Part shown: piece by piece, positions 17,052 through 26,230 of the stretch | How the letters are laid out: each line of letters opens with the position of its first letter | Numbering within the stretch: position 1 is the first letter of the stretch | NCBI RefSeq assembly: GCF_031801495.1 | Contig: NZ_JAOEGC010000002.1 | Location: 1 to 64,000, forward strand | Length of the DNA: 64,000 nucleotides | Direction of reading: 5' to 3' | Source: Agrobacterium tumefaciens_K | GTDB taxonomy: Bacteria > Pseudomonadota > Alphaproteobacteria > Rhizobiales > Rhizobiaceae | Translations under genes and position numbers: made by a program | The notes under the pieces: model-generated | What the model saw: the letters and a program-made list of their open reading frames with translations, nothing else | The model's database searches: none | Told to the model about the DNA's origin: nothing

Positions 17052-17273
17052 ATGACCGTCACCGTTTACAGCAAACCCGCCTGCGTACAGTGCACCGCCA
17101 CCTATCGTGCTCTCGACCGCATTGGCGTTGCTTACGAAATCGTCGACATTTCGGAGGATGCGGATGCGCTCGACCATGTCAGAGGGCTTGGTTACATGCA
17201 GGTTCCGGTCGTGATTGCGGGTGAGCGGCACTGGGCCGGTTTCCGTCCCGACATGATCAGCGCGATTTCCTGA
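17052..17273 (+). CDS. nrdH: Glutaredoxin-like electron donor NrdH
   Basis: A 73-residue redoxin with the CVQC active site at residues 11-14 in a YSKPACVQC context and the C-terminal signature (WAGFRPDMI) of NrdH proteins. It reduces the class Ib ribonucleotide reductase NrdE. The start follows GAGAGAAAATC. It is the first gene of nrdHIEF, 11 bp before nrdI, and lies behind the cobalamin riboswitch. Confidence 0.93.
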   Translation: MTVTVYSKPACVQCTATYRALDRIGVAYEIVDISEDADALDHVRGLGYMQVPVVIAGERHWAGFRPDMISAIS

Positions 17274-17284
17274 AGACGCAGACG

Positions 17285-17683
17285 ATGGGACTGATCGTCT
17301 ATTATTCCAGCCGATCCGAAAACACCCATCGCTTCGTTCAGAAACTGGGTGGCCGCACGCTTCGACTTCCCCTTGGGGTGGATGACGAAACTATCCGTGT
17401 ATCGGAACCCTATGTGCTGATGACGCCCACCTATGGGGGAGGCGGCACCAAAGGCGCGGTGCCGAAACCCGTTATCCGCTTTCTGAACGATCCAGCCAAT
17501 CGAACCCTCATCCGCGGCGTCATTGCCGCGGGAAACACCAATTTTGGCGCGGCCTTCGCTTCCGCAGGAGAGATCGTGTCGCGCAAATGCGCGGTGCCGT
17601 TTCTCTATCGTTTCGAGCTTCTCGGCACGGAAGAGGATGTCGCCAACGTCACTCATGGATTGGAACGATTTTGGATACGCTGA
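17285..17683 (+). CDS. nrdI: Flavodoxin-like NrdI
   Basis: A 132-residue flavodoxin-like protein beginning with GLIVYYSSRSENTHRFV, the FMN phosphate loop of NrdI. It also has the family pattern PTYGGGGTKGAVPKPVI in the middle and RGVIAAGNTNFG after it. NrdI delivers the oxidant that builds the manganese cofactor of NrdF. It slightly overlaps the proposed nrdE start. Confidence 0.92.
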   Translation: MGLIVYYSSRSENTHRFVQKLGGRTLRLPLGVDDETIRVSEPYVLMTPTYGGGGTKGAVPKPVIRFLNDPANRTLIRGVIAAGNTNFGAAFASAGEIVSRKCAVPFLYRFELLGTEEDVANVTHGLERFWIR

Positions 17684-19836
17684 CCTCGACCGCTCTTCGC
17701 GACAAGGGAGCAAAACCAGTGGATGCGGCGCTGGATTACCATGCGCTGAATGCAATGCTGAACCTCTATGACGAGCAGGGTAAAATCCAGCTTGACAAGG
17801 ACAGGCTGGCGGCACGGCAATATTTTCTCCAGCACGTCAATCAGAACACCGTCTTTTTCCATAACCTGCGGGAAAAGCTCGATTATCTGATCACCGAGGG
17901 ATATTACGAACAGGAAGTTCTCGATCAATATTCATTCAACTTCGTTCGCGATCTCTTCGATCATGCCTATGGCAAGAAGTTCCGTTTCCCGACCTTTCTC
18001 GGTGCCTTCAAATATTACACCTCCTATACGCTGAAGACTTTTGACGGGAAGCGTTATCTGGAGCGATATGAAGACCGTGTTTGCATGGTGGCGCTGGCGC
18101 TCGCCGAGGGCAGTGAGCAGCTTGCCCGCGATCTCGTTGATGAGATCATCTCCGGACGCTTTCAGCCTGCGACCCCGACCTTTCTCAATGCCGGAAAGAA
18201 ACAGCGCGGCGAACTCGTCTCGTGTTTTCTGCTGCGGATCGAAGACAATATGGAGAGCATCGGCCGGGGGATCAATTCGGCCCTGCAGCTTTCCAAGCGC
18301 GGTGGCGGTGTCGCGTTGTCATTGACCAATATCCGTGAAGCCGGCGCGCCGATCAAGCAGATCGAAAACCAGTCTTCCGGCGTCATTCCGGTCATGAAGC
18401 TTCTTGAGGACAGCTTCTCCTACGCCAACCAGCTTGGCGCGCGGCAAGGTGCGGGTGCGGTCTATCTGCACGCCCATCATCCGGATATCATGCGCTTTCT
18501 CGACACCAAGCGCGAAAACGCCGACGAGAAGATCCGCATCAAGACGCTGTCGCTTGGCGTCGTCATCCCCGACATCACCTTCGAACTGGCGAAGAACAAC
18601 GAGGATATGTACCTCTTTTCGCCCTACGACGTGGAGCGGGTTTACGGCGTACCGTTCACGGAGATTTCCGTCAGCGAAAAATACCACGAGATGGTCGCCG
18701 ACAGCCGCATTCGTAAGAAAAAGATCAAGGCGCGCGAGTTCTTTCAGGTCATCGCCGAAATTCAGTTCGAAAGCGGTTACCCCTATATCATGTTCGAAGA
18801 CACGGTGAACCGTGCCAACCCGATTGCGGGCCGTATCAGCATGAGCAACCTCTGCTCGGAAATTCTTCAGGTCAGCGATGCGAGCACTTTCAACGCCGAT
18901 CTTTCCTATGCGCATATGGGCAAGGATATTTCCTGCAATCTCGGTTCGCTCAACATCGCAGCGGCGATGGATTCGGCAGACTTTGGAAAAACCATCGAGA
19001 CATCGATCCGCGCCCTGACCGCCGTGTCCGATATGAGCCACATTTCGTCTGTTCCGTCCGTTGAGAAAGGCAATGACGAGAGCCATGCCATCGGCCTTGG
19101 TCAGATGAACCTGCATGGATATCTGGCCCGCGAACGGATCTTTTACGGCTCCGAAGAAGGCATCGATTTCACCAACATCTATTTCTACACGGTCACCTAT
19201 CACGCCATTCGTGCCAGCAACCGGTTGGCCGTGGAAAGGGGCCAGAGCTTCAAGGGCTTCGAAAACTCGAAATACGCTTCCGGCGACTATTTTGATAAAT
19301 ATATCGAGCGGTCGTGGAAGCCGCAGACCGAGAAGGTGCAGGGTCTTTTCGACAAGGCCGGTATCGCCATTCCGTCACAGGAAGACTGGCAGGCGCTGAA
19401 GGAGGCCGTCATGGCGTCCGGTCTTTACAACCAGAACCTTCAGGCCGTACCGCCGACGGGATCTATCTCCTATATCAACCACTCCACCTCCTCCATTCAT
19501 CCGATTGTCTCGAAGATCGAGATCCGCAAGGAAGGCAAGATCGGCCGCGTTTATTATCCGGCTGCCTATCTGTCTGATGATAATCTCGAATATTATCAGG
19601 ACGCCTATGAGATCGGTCCTGAAAAGATCATCGATACCTATGCGGCGGCTACGCAGCACGTCGATCAGGGGCTTTCGCTGACACTGTTCTTCCGTGATAC
19701 CGCGACGACACGCGATATCAACCGGGCGCAGATCTATGCCTGGAAGAAGGGTATCAAGACCATTTACTACATCCGCCTGCGCCAGATGGCGCTGTCCGGC
19801 ACGGAAGTGCAGGGCTGCGTTTCGTGCACGCTGTAA
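17671..19836 (+). CDS. nrdE: Class Ib ribonucleotide reductase alpha subunit
   Basis: A large catalytic subunit of about 721 residues, matching the usual 700-720 of NrdE and lacking the N-terminal ATP cone of class Ia. Substrate-site and radical-site segments are recognisable (NLCSEILQ, the ISCNLGSLN block, PPTGSISYINHSTSSIHP). The C-terminus is VQGCVSCTL, with the CxxC that exchanges electrons with NrdH. The start is uncertain: TTG at 17671 overlaps the nrdI end, while GTG at 17719 has a better ribosome binding site (AAGGGAG) and would give 705 residues. A longer in-frame extension inside nrdI is rejected. Confidence 0.92.
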   Translation: MDTLTSTALRDKGAKPVDAALDYHALNAMLNLYDEQGKIQLDKDRLAARQYFLQHVNQNTVFFHNLREKLDYLITEGYYEQEVLDQYSFNFVRDLFDHAYGKKFRFPTFLGAFKYYTSYTLKTFDGKRYLERYEDRVCMVALALAEGSEQLARDLVDEIISGRFQPATPTFLNAGKKQRGELVSCFLLRIEDNMESIGRGINSALQLSKRGGGVALSLTNIREAGAPIKQIENQSSGVIPVMKLLEDSFSYANQLGARQGAGAVYLHAHHPDIMRFLDTKRENADEKIRIKTLSLGVVIPDITFELAKNNEDMYLFSPYDVERVYGVPFTEISVSEKYHEMVADSRIRKKKIKAREFFQVIAEIQFESGYPYIMFEDTVNRANPIAGRISMSNLCSEILQVSDASTFNADLSYAHMGKDISCNLGSLNIAAAMDSADFGKTIETSIRALTAVSDMSHISSVPSVEKGNDESHAIGLGQMNLHGYLARERIFYGSEEGIDFTNIYFYTVTYHAIRASNRLAVERGQSFKGFENSKYASGDYFDKYIERSWKPQTEKVQGLFDKAGIAIPSQEDWQALKEAVMASGLYNQNLQAVPPTGSISYINHSTSSIHPIVSKIEIRKEGKIGRVYYPAAYLSDDNLEYYQDAYEIGPEKIIDTYAAATQHVDQGLSLTLFFRDTATTRDINRAQIYAWKKGIKTIYYIRLRQMALSGTEVQGCVSCTL

Positions 19837-19853
19837 ACGGGAAGACAAAGACG

Positions 19854-20828
19854 ATGAACATGCACATGAAAACCGCCTCCCGCCAGCGCGCCATCAACTG
19901 GAACCGTATCGAAGATGACAAGGATCTTGAGGTTTGGAACCGTCTGACCTCGAATTTCTGGTTGCCGGAAAAGGTGCCGCTCTCCAACGATATCCCCTCG
20001 TGGGGAACGTTGAGGCCGGAAGAGCAGAAACTCACCATCCGCGTTTTTACCGGGCTGACCCTGCTGGACACGATCCAGAATGGTGTCGGTGCCGTACGCC
20101 TGATGGAAGATGCGGTCACACAGCATGAAGAGGCCGTACTCTCCAATATTTCCTTTATGGAGGCGGTTCATGCGCGCTCCTATTCCTCGATCTTTTCGAC
20201 GTTGTGCCTGACACCTGACGTCGATGACGCCTATCGCTGGTCGGAGGAAAACGAGTTCCTGCAGCGCAAGTCATCGCTCATCATGCGGGAATATGACAGT
20301 GGCAATCCGCTGAAGAAGAAGGTCGCCAGCGTCTTTCTTGAAAGCTTCCTGTTCTATTCCGGCTTTTACCTGCCGATGTTCTGGTCGAGCCGCGCAAAGC
20401 TCACCAACACCGCGGACCTGATCCGCCTCATCATTCGCGATGAGGCCGTGCACGGCTATTACATCGGTTACAAGTTCCAGCGTGCGCTGGAGAAGCTCAG
20501 CGAAGCGGAACGTCAGGAGATCAAGGATTTCGCCTTCGATCTGCTGCTCGAACTCTACGACAATGAGGCGAAGTACACCGAGGATCTCTACGATGGCGTC
20601 GGGCTGACCGAGGACGTCAAGAAGTTCCTGCATTACAACGCCAACAAGGCCTTGATGAATCTGGGTTACGAGGCGCTTTTCCCGGCAGAGGCCTGCAAGG
20701 TCAATCCGGCCATCCTGTCGGCGCTCTCACCGAATGCCGATGAAAACCATGACTTCTTCTCCGGCTCCGGTTCGTCCTATGTCATCGGCAAGGCCGTGGC
20801 GACGGAAGACGAAGACTGGGATTTCTGA
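19854..20828 (+). CDS. nrdF: Class Ib ribonucleotide reductase beta subunit
   Basis: A 324-residue radical-bearing subunit. Metal-ligand segments are present: EDAVTQHEEAVLSNISFMEAVHARSYSSIF at about residues 85-115 (helices with Glu and His ligands) and RDEAVHGYYIG later. The C-terminus DEDWDF is the tail that binds NrdE. I start at ATG 19854, 17 bp after the nrdE stop, rather than an in-frame ATG overlapping nrdE. Fourth gene of nrdHIEF. Confidence 0.93.
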   Translation: MNMHMKTASRQRAINWNRIEDDKDLEVWNRLTSNFWLPEKVPLSNDIPSWGTLRPEEQKLTIRVFTGLTLLDTIQNGVGAVRLMEDAVTQHEEAVLSNISFMEAVHARSYSSIFSTLCLTPDVDDAYRWSEENEFLQRKSSLIMREYDSGNPLKKKVASVFLESFLFYSGFYLPMFWSSRAKLTNTADLIRLIIRDEAVHGYYIGYKFQRALEKLSEAERQEIKDFAFDLLLELYDNEAKYTEDLYDGVGLTEDVKKFLHYNANKALMNLGYEALFPAEACKVNPAILSALSPNADENHDFFSGSGSSYVIGKAVATEDEDWDF

Positions 20829-20856
20829 GGTAGCAGCAGGACATGTGACCCCGCAT

Positions 20857-21963
20857 CTACTGCGGGTTCACCACCTGGCTTGCCAGGCGGAAAGGACTTG
20901 AGATGGTGGCGCCAAGCGCGTCGAAAACAAAGGCGCCCGCCCGCCCGATTTCGGAGCCGCCCTGACGTCTGTTGGCTTCCAGTTGCGGCAGCAGTGCCGC
21001 CAAAGCCGCATAGCGATCGTGGTTGAGCGGATCGGAGGCTTTAAGGTTGGAAATGTCGACGAACTGCACGCCTTCCTTCAGCGCAGCCTCCTGAACCTGC
21101 GGATCCTCCACATCCAGCGCGCCGATGCGGGTGACGTCCGCCCCCAGAATAGAGGACGCTTTCAGCGCCCGGTCATCCTTGGACACCAGAACGGTTAGCG
21201 GCGGGTCAAGACGCCCCACCACCTCGATCTGCTTGCGAAACACGTCGGCGTCGATGTCGGGTGCTGCCAGAACGACCTGAAGTCTGGCGATGACATCGTT
21301 TTTGCCTTCGAAGCGTAATTGCCGCAACGCCTCCATCACCAGCCAGCCACCCATGCTGTGACCGAATACAACGACCTTTCCTTTGCGTGATTGACGGGTC
21401 AGATCACGCATAAGACCGGCCAGAGCATCACGGGAATAAGCCGCCGATTCCTTGTCGGCAACGTAGCCTGTGACGTTTGCCTGTGATGGCCAGGAAAACA
21501 CGACAGGCACGCCATTGATGTCCGCATCGGCAGCCATCTGTGCGGCGCGAAACAGGGCTTCCTGATAGCTGTAATTATAGCCGTGGACGAAAAGACCGAC
21601 CTGCCTGCCTGATCGCAGGACATGCCCGAGGTCGTCATTGAATTCGGTTTCTGGAAGCATGCTGGCGCGGGTAACGACGAAATCTGTTCGTGGGTTCGGC
21701 TTGGCGTTGGGCCATTCGATTTTGCCCTTCCTGTGAGAGGGCGGAATGGAGATATCGAACCGTGCGTAGTTGGGTGAGGAGGCGCGCCCGGTGCCGAAAC
21801 CTTTGCCAGATTCGTCTGGATCGCGCGTGCTGGCCACATAGGCCGTCACCGTTTTCGTGTTGCCCGCCTTTGTATCGATGGCCTGCAGGACGTCTGCTCC
21901 CGGACGCCCCGCGCAGGCGGACAGAAAACTGAGAGCGAGGAGAAGCGGAACGATAAGGCGCAT
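20857..21963 (-). CDS. Alpha/beta-hydrolase lipoprotein (DUF900 family)
   Basis: A 368-residue lipoprotein: MRLIVPLLLALSFLSAC gives a lipobox with Cys17, so it should sit in a membrane facing the periplasm. The rest is an alpha/beta hydrolase with GLFVHGYNYSYQEA (oxyanion region), the nucleophile elbow GHSMGGW and a late His in DPLNHDRYAAL. This is the layout of the DUF900/esterase-lipase-like family. The substrate is unknown. I place the start 33 bp inside the longest frame because it gives a proper signal peptide. It ends 28 bp after nrdF on the opposite strand. Confidence 0.75.
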   Translation of the reverse strand: MRLIVPLLLALSFLSACAGRPGADVLQAIDTKAGNTKTVTAYVASTRDPDESGKGFGTGRASSPNYARFDISIPPSHRKGKIEWPNAKPNPRTDFVVTRASMLPETEFNDDLGHVLRSGRQVGLFVHGYNYSYQEALFRAAQMAADADINGVPVVFSWPSQANVTGYVADKESAAYSRDALAGLMRDLTRQSRKGKVVVFGHSMGGWLVMEALRQLRFEGKNDVIARLQVVLAAPDIDADVFRKQIEVVGRLDPPLTVLVSKDDRALKASSILGADVTRIGALDVEDPQVQEAALKEGVQFVDISNLKASDPLNHDRYAALAALLPQLEANRRQGGSEIGRAGAFVFDALGATISSPFRLASQVVNPQ

Positions 21964-22117
21964 GAACGGGGTAACCGGCAAAAAGGAACTGGCCATAAAT
22001 AGCGGTCCGCCGGAAAAGTTGCCAGTGCGGAATAATTTCCTTCTGTTTAGGCGCGCTTCAGTCGATGAACCGCGCTCCGATCTTGCTATCGGTTCGGGTT
22101 CGCTTTAGGCCGTAACC

Positions 22118-23245
22118 ATGACGAACAAGGTTTCTCTGACACGGCTGAAACTCACCGATTTTCGCAGCTATGCGACAGCATCGCTTGGCCTCGATGATCG
22201 TCATGTCGTGCTGACCGGCGATAACGGCTCGGGCAAGACGAACCTGCTGGAAGCGGTTTCCTTTCTGTCGCCCGGCCGCGGTTTGCGTCGCGCGGTCCTG
22301 TCCGATGTGACGCGTGTTGGAACTGACACGGCCGGTTTCTCGATCTTCGCCAATGTTGTCGGCATGGACGGAGAAGTCGCCATCGGAACCGGCATCGAAG
22401 GCGATGGAGAGGTTGTTTCGCGACGTCTGAGGCTGAATGGGACGCCCGTGAAGTCCGTCGATGAGCTGACCGACCATCTGCGGGTGCTGTGGCTGACACC
22501 GGCCATGGATGGCCTGTTCACCGGCTCGTCTTCTGATCGCCGCCGCTTTCTCGACCGTCTTGTGCTTTCGCTCGATCCCGCACATGGCCGTCGTGCAAGT
22601 GATTTCGACAAGGCCATGCGTGGCAGAAACCGGCTGCTTTCGGAGGGCCGTTTCGATCCGGTCTGGCTGGATGGCATTGAAAAGCAGATGGCGGAACTTG
22701 GCATGTCCATGGCGATTGCCCGTCATGAGATGCTGGGGCTGCTGAAAAACCTGATCGAAACCCGCAAGGGTGATGCTGCCTTTCCGTCTGCCGCTCTGGC
22801 GCTATCCGGCTTCATGGATGATGCCTTCGATCGCCCGGCAGTCGATCTCGAGGATGAATATGCAGAGATGCTGCGTGAAGGCCGTTACCGTGACGCTGCC
22901 GCAGGCCGCACGCTTGACGGACCGCACAGGGTCGATCTGTTTGTCCGTCACGCGGAAAAGAACATGGAGGCGGAGCGATGTTCAACGGGCGAGCAGAAAG
23001 CCCTGCTCGTCGGTCTGGTGCTTGCCCACGCGCAGCTGACGGCGAACATGACCGGTTACGCCCCGGTTCTGCTTTTGGATGAGATTGCCGCGCATCTGGA
23101 TGAGGGGCGTCGCGCCGCGCTGTTCGACCTGATCCATGCGCTAGGTGGCCAGAGTTTCATGACCGGCACGGATGCGGCGATGTTTTCGGCGTTGGGCGAC
23201 CGTGCACAGTTCTTCAACGTATCCCATGGAAGTATTACCGCATGA
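22118..23245 (+). CDS. recF: DNA replication and repair protein RecF
   Basis: A 375-residue SMC-like ATPase of recombinational gap repair. Walker A is GDNGSGKTNLLEAV near residue 35, followed by FLSPGRGLRR, typical of RecF. The signature is STGEQKALLVGLVLAHA, and Walker B is VLLLDEIAAHLD. It starts at ATG 22118. In many bacteria recF lies beside dnaN; here its neighbours are a lipoprotein gene and a moeB-like gene 16 bp downstream. Confidence 0.92.
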   Translation: MTNKVSLTRLKLTDFRSYATASLGLDDRHVVLTGDNGSGKTNLLEAVSFLSPGRGLRRAVLSDVTRVGTDTAGFSIFANVVGMDGEVAIGTGIEGDGEVVSRRLRLNGTPVKSVDELTDHLRVLWLTPAMDGLFTGSSSDRRRFLDRLVLSLDPAHGRRASDFDKAMRGRNRLLSEGRFDPVWLDGIEKQMAELGMSMAIARHEMLGLLKNLIETRKGDAAFPSAALALSGFMDDAFDRPAVDLEDEYAEMLREGRYRDAAAGRTLDGPHRVDLFVRHAEKNMEAERCSTGEQKALLVGLVLAHAQLTANMTGYAPVLLLDEIAAHLDEGRRAALFDLIHALGGQSFMTGTDAAMFSALGDRAQFFNVSHGSITA

Positions 23246-23261
23246 GGGCAGGGAGCGCGAA

Positions 23262-24029
23262 ATGGACCCTTTGAGTTCCGAGGAAATAGAACGTTACAAG
23301 CGCCATATCCTCCTGCCGGAAATCGGCGGGGTCGGACAGCAGCGCCTGAAAGCAGCGCGTGTTCTTGTCATCGGTGCCGGTGGGCTCGGTGCACCCCTTC
23401 TTCTCTATCTGGCCGCAGCCGGTGTCGGAACAATCGGCCTGATCGATGACGATGTGGTGTCCCTCTCCAATCTCCAGCGGCAGGTGGTCCATGATACCGG
23501 CACGCTCGGTGAACTGAAAACCGAGAGCGCCCGTAAAACCATCGCCCGGCTTAATCCGCATGTCCGTGTGCAGGTCTACGAGGACCGGTTCTCGCCGGTC
23601 TGGGCAGACATGCATCTGAAAAGCTTCGATCTGGTGATCGATGGCTCGGACAATTTCGACACGCGGTATGCCGCCGCCGATGCCGCGGAGAACGCCAGGC
23701 GTCCGCTGGTGACGGGCGCGGTCGGCCGCTTCGATGGTTCTGTGACGGTACTGAAACCCTATGAAGTAGGTCCAGGGGGGAATCTGCTGCCGGGTTACCG
23801 CGATCTGTTTCCGGCCCCACCGCCGCAGGGCCTCATTCCGAACTGCGCCGAGACAGGTATCGTTGGTGCTCTTACCGGTGTGATCGGCACCATCATGGCC
23901 ATGGAAGCAATCAAGCTGATCACGGGGTCGGGAGAGCCGCTGATCGGCCGTCTGCTGCTATATGATGCGCTTTCGGCCCGGTTCGAGACGGTCCGCTACA
24001 AGCGCCGGGGCGCTGGAAAAAAAGCATGA
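23262..24029 (+). CDS. moeB: ThiF/MoeB-type adenylyltransferase, zinc-less
   Basis: A 255-residue E1-like enzyme that would adenylate the C-terminus of MoaD or ThiS. The nucleotide-binding GAGGLGAP, the DDVVSLSNLQRQ segment and the DGSDNFDTRY loop are all present; the probable catalytic Cys lies in PNCAETG. The two Cys pairs that bind zinc in E. coli MoeB are missing: the first position reads PGYRDLFP instead of a CYRC-type motif, and the C-terminus has no CxxC. The start at 23262 follows GGGAGCG. It overlaps the next gene by ATGA. MoeB versus ThiF cannot be settled from sequence. Confidence 0.78.
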   Translation: MDPLSSEEIERYKRHILLPEIGGVGQQRLKAARVLVIGAGGLGAPLLLYLAAAGVGTIGLIDDDVVSLSNLQRQVVHDTGTLGELKTESARKTIARLNPHVRVQVYEDRFSPVWADMHLKSFDLVIDGSDNFDTRYAAADAAENARRPLVTGAVGRFDGSVTVLKPYEVGPGGNLLPGYRDLFPAPPPQGLIPNCAETGIVGALTGVIGTIMAMEAIKLITGSGEPLIGRLLLYDALSARFETVRYKRRGAGKKA

Positions 24030-24502
24030 TTGAGGTTGTTCGTATCGACAGCGAATTTGCGCGCGAAGGGGAACTCCTGGCGCTGATCCGGTCTTCCTTT
24101 GCCTATATGGATGGCGTTATCGATCCCCCTTCGTCCGCCCATAAGCTGACACCGGAAAACCTTGCCGCAAAAATAAATAACGAAACTGCCTTCGCCGCAC
24201 TGGACGGCGGCGAGATCGTTGGCTGCATTTTCTGCAAGCCGGAACCACCCGCCGGCCTGTACATCGGAAAACTCGCCGTATCGTCGGCATCCCAAGGCAA
24301 GGGCATCGGGTACCGCCTGCTGGAAAGGGCGGAAGCGCTGGCGCGTGAACTTGCACTTCCCGCGCTACGACTGGAAACGCGAATCGAGCTGGTCGGCAAC
24401 CACACCCGCTTTGCCTCGTGGGGCTTTGTGAAGACTGCCGAAAACGCCCATGCCGGTTATGATCGAACGACATCCATCGAAATGACGAAACGGCTCGACT
24501 GA
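24026..24502 (+). CDS. GNAT-family N-acetyltransferase
   Basis: A 158-residue acetyltransferase. The acetyl-CoA pyrophosphate loop is QGKGIGYRLLERAEALA at about residues 90-108, preceded by the beta strand LYIGKLAVSS. The family acetylates amines, amino acids or protein N-termini; substrate unknown. Translationally coupled to the moeB-like gene (ATGA). Confidence 0.8.
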   Translation: MIEVVRIDSEFAREGELLALIRSSFAYMDGVIDPPSSAHKLTPENLAAKINNETAFAALDGGEIVGCIFCKPEPPAGLYIGKLAVSSASQGKGIGYRLLERAEALARELALPALRLETRIELVGNHTRFASWGFVKTAENAHAGYDRTTSIEMTKRLD

Positions 24503-24507
24503 GAGGC

Positions 24508-25512
24508 TCAGTTCCGGCCAGGCAGAACCCGGTTCGGAGGGCGATGTCCGTCGAAAAGGGTGCGGATGTTGATGATGACCTTTTCGCCCATGTCGATACG
24601 GCCTTCGATGGTCGCCGATCCCATATGCGGCAGCAGCACCACCTTGCCTTCCTTGGCGAGTTTGATGAGCTTCGGATTGACCGCAGGTTCGTTCGAATAG
24701 ACGTCCAGACCCGCACCGGCGATCTTGCCGTCGCGCAGGCACTGGATCATGGCCGCCTCATCGATGATATCGCCGCGCGCCGTATTGACGATGTAGCTCG
24801 TGGGCTGCATCAGCGCCAGACGCCGCGCCGACATCAGGTGGTAGGTCGCGGGCGTAGACGGGCAATTGACGGAAACGATATCAACGCGCGCAAGCATCTG
24901 GTCGAGACTGTCCCAATAGGTTGCCTCGAGTTCCGCTTCCGTAGCGGGATTGACGCGTTTGCGGTTGTGATAATGGATGGATAGGCCGAAAGCCTTCGCA
25001 CGTCGGGCAACCGCGGTACCGATGCGGCCCATGCCGACGATGCCGATGCGTTTACCGGAGATGCGTCGCCCAAGCATCCAGGTTGGCGACCAGCCTGTCC
25101 AGTCGTCGGCACCACCGGCCAGTACACGTGTGCCCTCGATCATGCGGCGCGGAACGGCCAGCACCAGCGCCATGGTGATATCGGCCGTGTCTTCGGTCAG
25201 AACGTTTGGCGTGTTGGTGACAGTGATTCCCTTGCGCGCCGCAGCGTCCACATCCACGTGGTCGATGCCGTTGGAAAAACTGGCGATCAGCTTCAGCTGC
25301 GGTCCAGCCTTTTCAATCATGGCGGCGGTTACGCGGTCTGTCACGGTTGGGACGAGAACGTCCACGCGCTGCATGGCGGCAACCAGTTCATCTTCGCTGC
25401 GCAGCGTGTCATCGATGTTCAGTTCGGCATCGAAGAGCTCGCGCATTCTGGTTTCGACGACATCCGGCAATTTGCGGGTGAGATAGACGGTCGGTCTCTT
25501 CTTGTGGGTCAT
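24508..25512 (-). CDS. D-2-hydroxyacid dehydrogenase (glyoxylate/hydroxypyruvate reductase type)
   Basis: A 334-residue NAD(P)-dependent dehydrogenase. The Rossmann motif is GIVGMGRIGTAVA at about residue 155, with basic residues in HYHNRKR that favour NADPH. The catalytic Arg lies in VNTARGDIIDE, and the catalytic His in LLPHMGSAT near residue 300. This pattern fits GyaR/GhrB-like reductases of glyoxylate or hydroxypyruvate. It converges on the GNAT gene with a 5-bp gap. Confidence 0.85.
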   Translation of the reverse strand: MTHKKRPTVYLTRKLPDVVETRMRELFDAELNIDDTLRSEDELVAAMQRVDVLVPTVTDRVTAAMIEKAGPQLKLIASFSNGIDHVDVDAAARKGITVTNTPNVLTEDTADITMALVLAVPRRMIEGTRVLAGGADDWTGWSPTWMLGRRISGKRIGIVGMGRIGTAVARRAKAFGLSIHYHNRKRVNPATEAELEATYWDSLDQMLARVDIVSVNCPSTPATYHLMSARRLALMQPTSYIVNTARGDIIDEAAMIQCLRDGKIAGAGLDVYSNEPAVNPKLIKLAKEGKVVLLPHMGSATIEGRIDMGEKVIINIRTLFDGHRPPNRVLPGRN

Positions 25513-25687
25513 CGTTAGCCGCTGCCTTGTTCAGAAGTCATTAACCAAAAAGAGCGATAATTTCTCTTAACTCTAGGGCGTTTCTACCAGACCCATCGGC
25601 GAAGACAAACAAAACTCGTGCCGACGCGGGAGGCTGGAAACGCGTACCCTGAAAATCCTTTGGTTTACGGAAGACAAGGAAGCGGAA

Positions 25688-26230
25688 ATGGCCAGACGTC
25701 GCGTTGTTTCTATGATCTGCATTGCATTATCGCTGACTTTCCTTGCGGCCACCTCAGCACCGGTGAGTGCTCAAGGTGCCGCGAAGGGCGCAAGTGGCCT
25801 GCCTTTGCCTCGTTTTGTCAGCCTGAAGTCGAAGCGCGTCAACATGCGAATCGGCCCCAGCACGGACTATGCGGTTTCGTGGATGTACATGAAGTCGGGC
25901 ATGCCGGTTGAGATCATACAGGAATACGAAAACTGGCGGCGTATCCGCGATGCTGAGGGAACCGAAGGCTGGGTCAATCAGGCGCTTCTGTCCGGTGAAC
26001 GCACCGCCGTTGCCGCGCCGTGGATGCGCGGCAAGGGTAAGGATGTCTATGTCAACATGCGCCGTGAACCGCAGTCAGGTGCGGCGGTCGTTGCAAAGCT
26101 CGAACCCGGTGTCCAGGTCATCATCAAGGAATGCAACGGGGACTGGTGCCGGGCCGAAGCCGGCCAGGCAAATGGTTGGTTGTCGCAGGGCGAGATCTGG
26201 GGCGCTTATCCGGGCGAAGCCTTCAAATAA
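25688..26230 (+). CDS. Exported bacterial SH3-domain protein
   Basis: A 180-residue protein with an N-terminal signal peptide (about 30 residues, core ICIALSLTFLAATSAPVSAQ) and two SH3b-like repeats. The first has VNMRIGPSTDYAVSWMY and WVNQALL; the second has VYVNMRREP and GWLSQ. Such domains usually bind cell-wall peptides. It starts at ATG 25688 behind GGAAGCG. Its stop overlaps the stop of the convergent kinase gene by 8 bp. Function beyond envelope location is unknown. Confidence 0.8.
   Translation: MARRRVVSMICIALSLTFLAATSAPVSAQGAAKGASGLPLPRFVSLKSKRVNMRIGPSTDYAVSWMYMKSGMPVEIIQEYENWRRIRDAEGTEGWVNQALLSGERTAVAAPWMRGKGKDVYVNMRREPQSGAAVVAKLEPGVQVIIKECNGDWCRAEAGQANGWLSQGEIWGAYPGEAFK

Noticed and set aside
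16973..17224. An 83-codon frame overlapping the start of nrdH
   Set aside because: Out of frame with nrdH and inside the riboswitch-nrdH leader; nrdH itself is clear from CVQC and the C-terminal signature.
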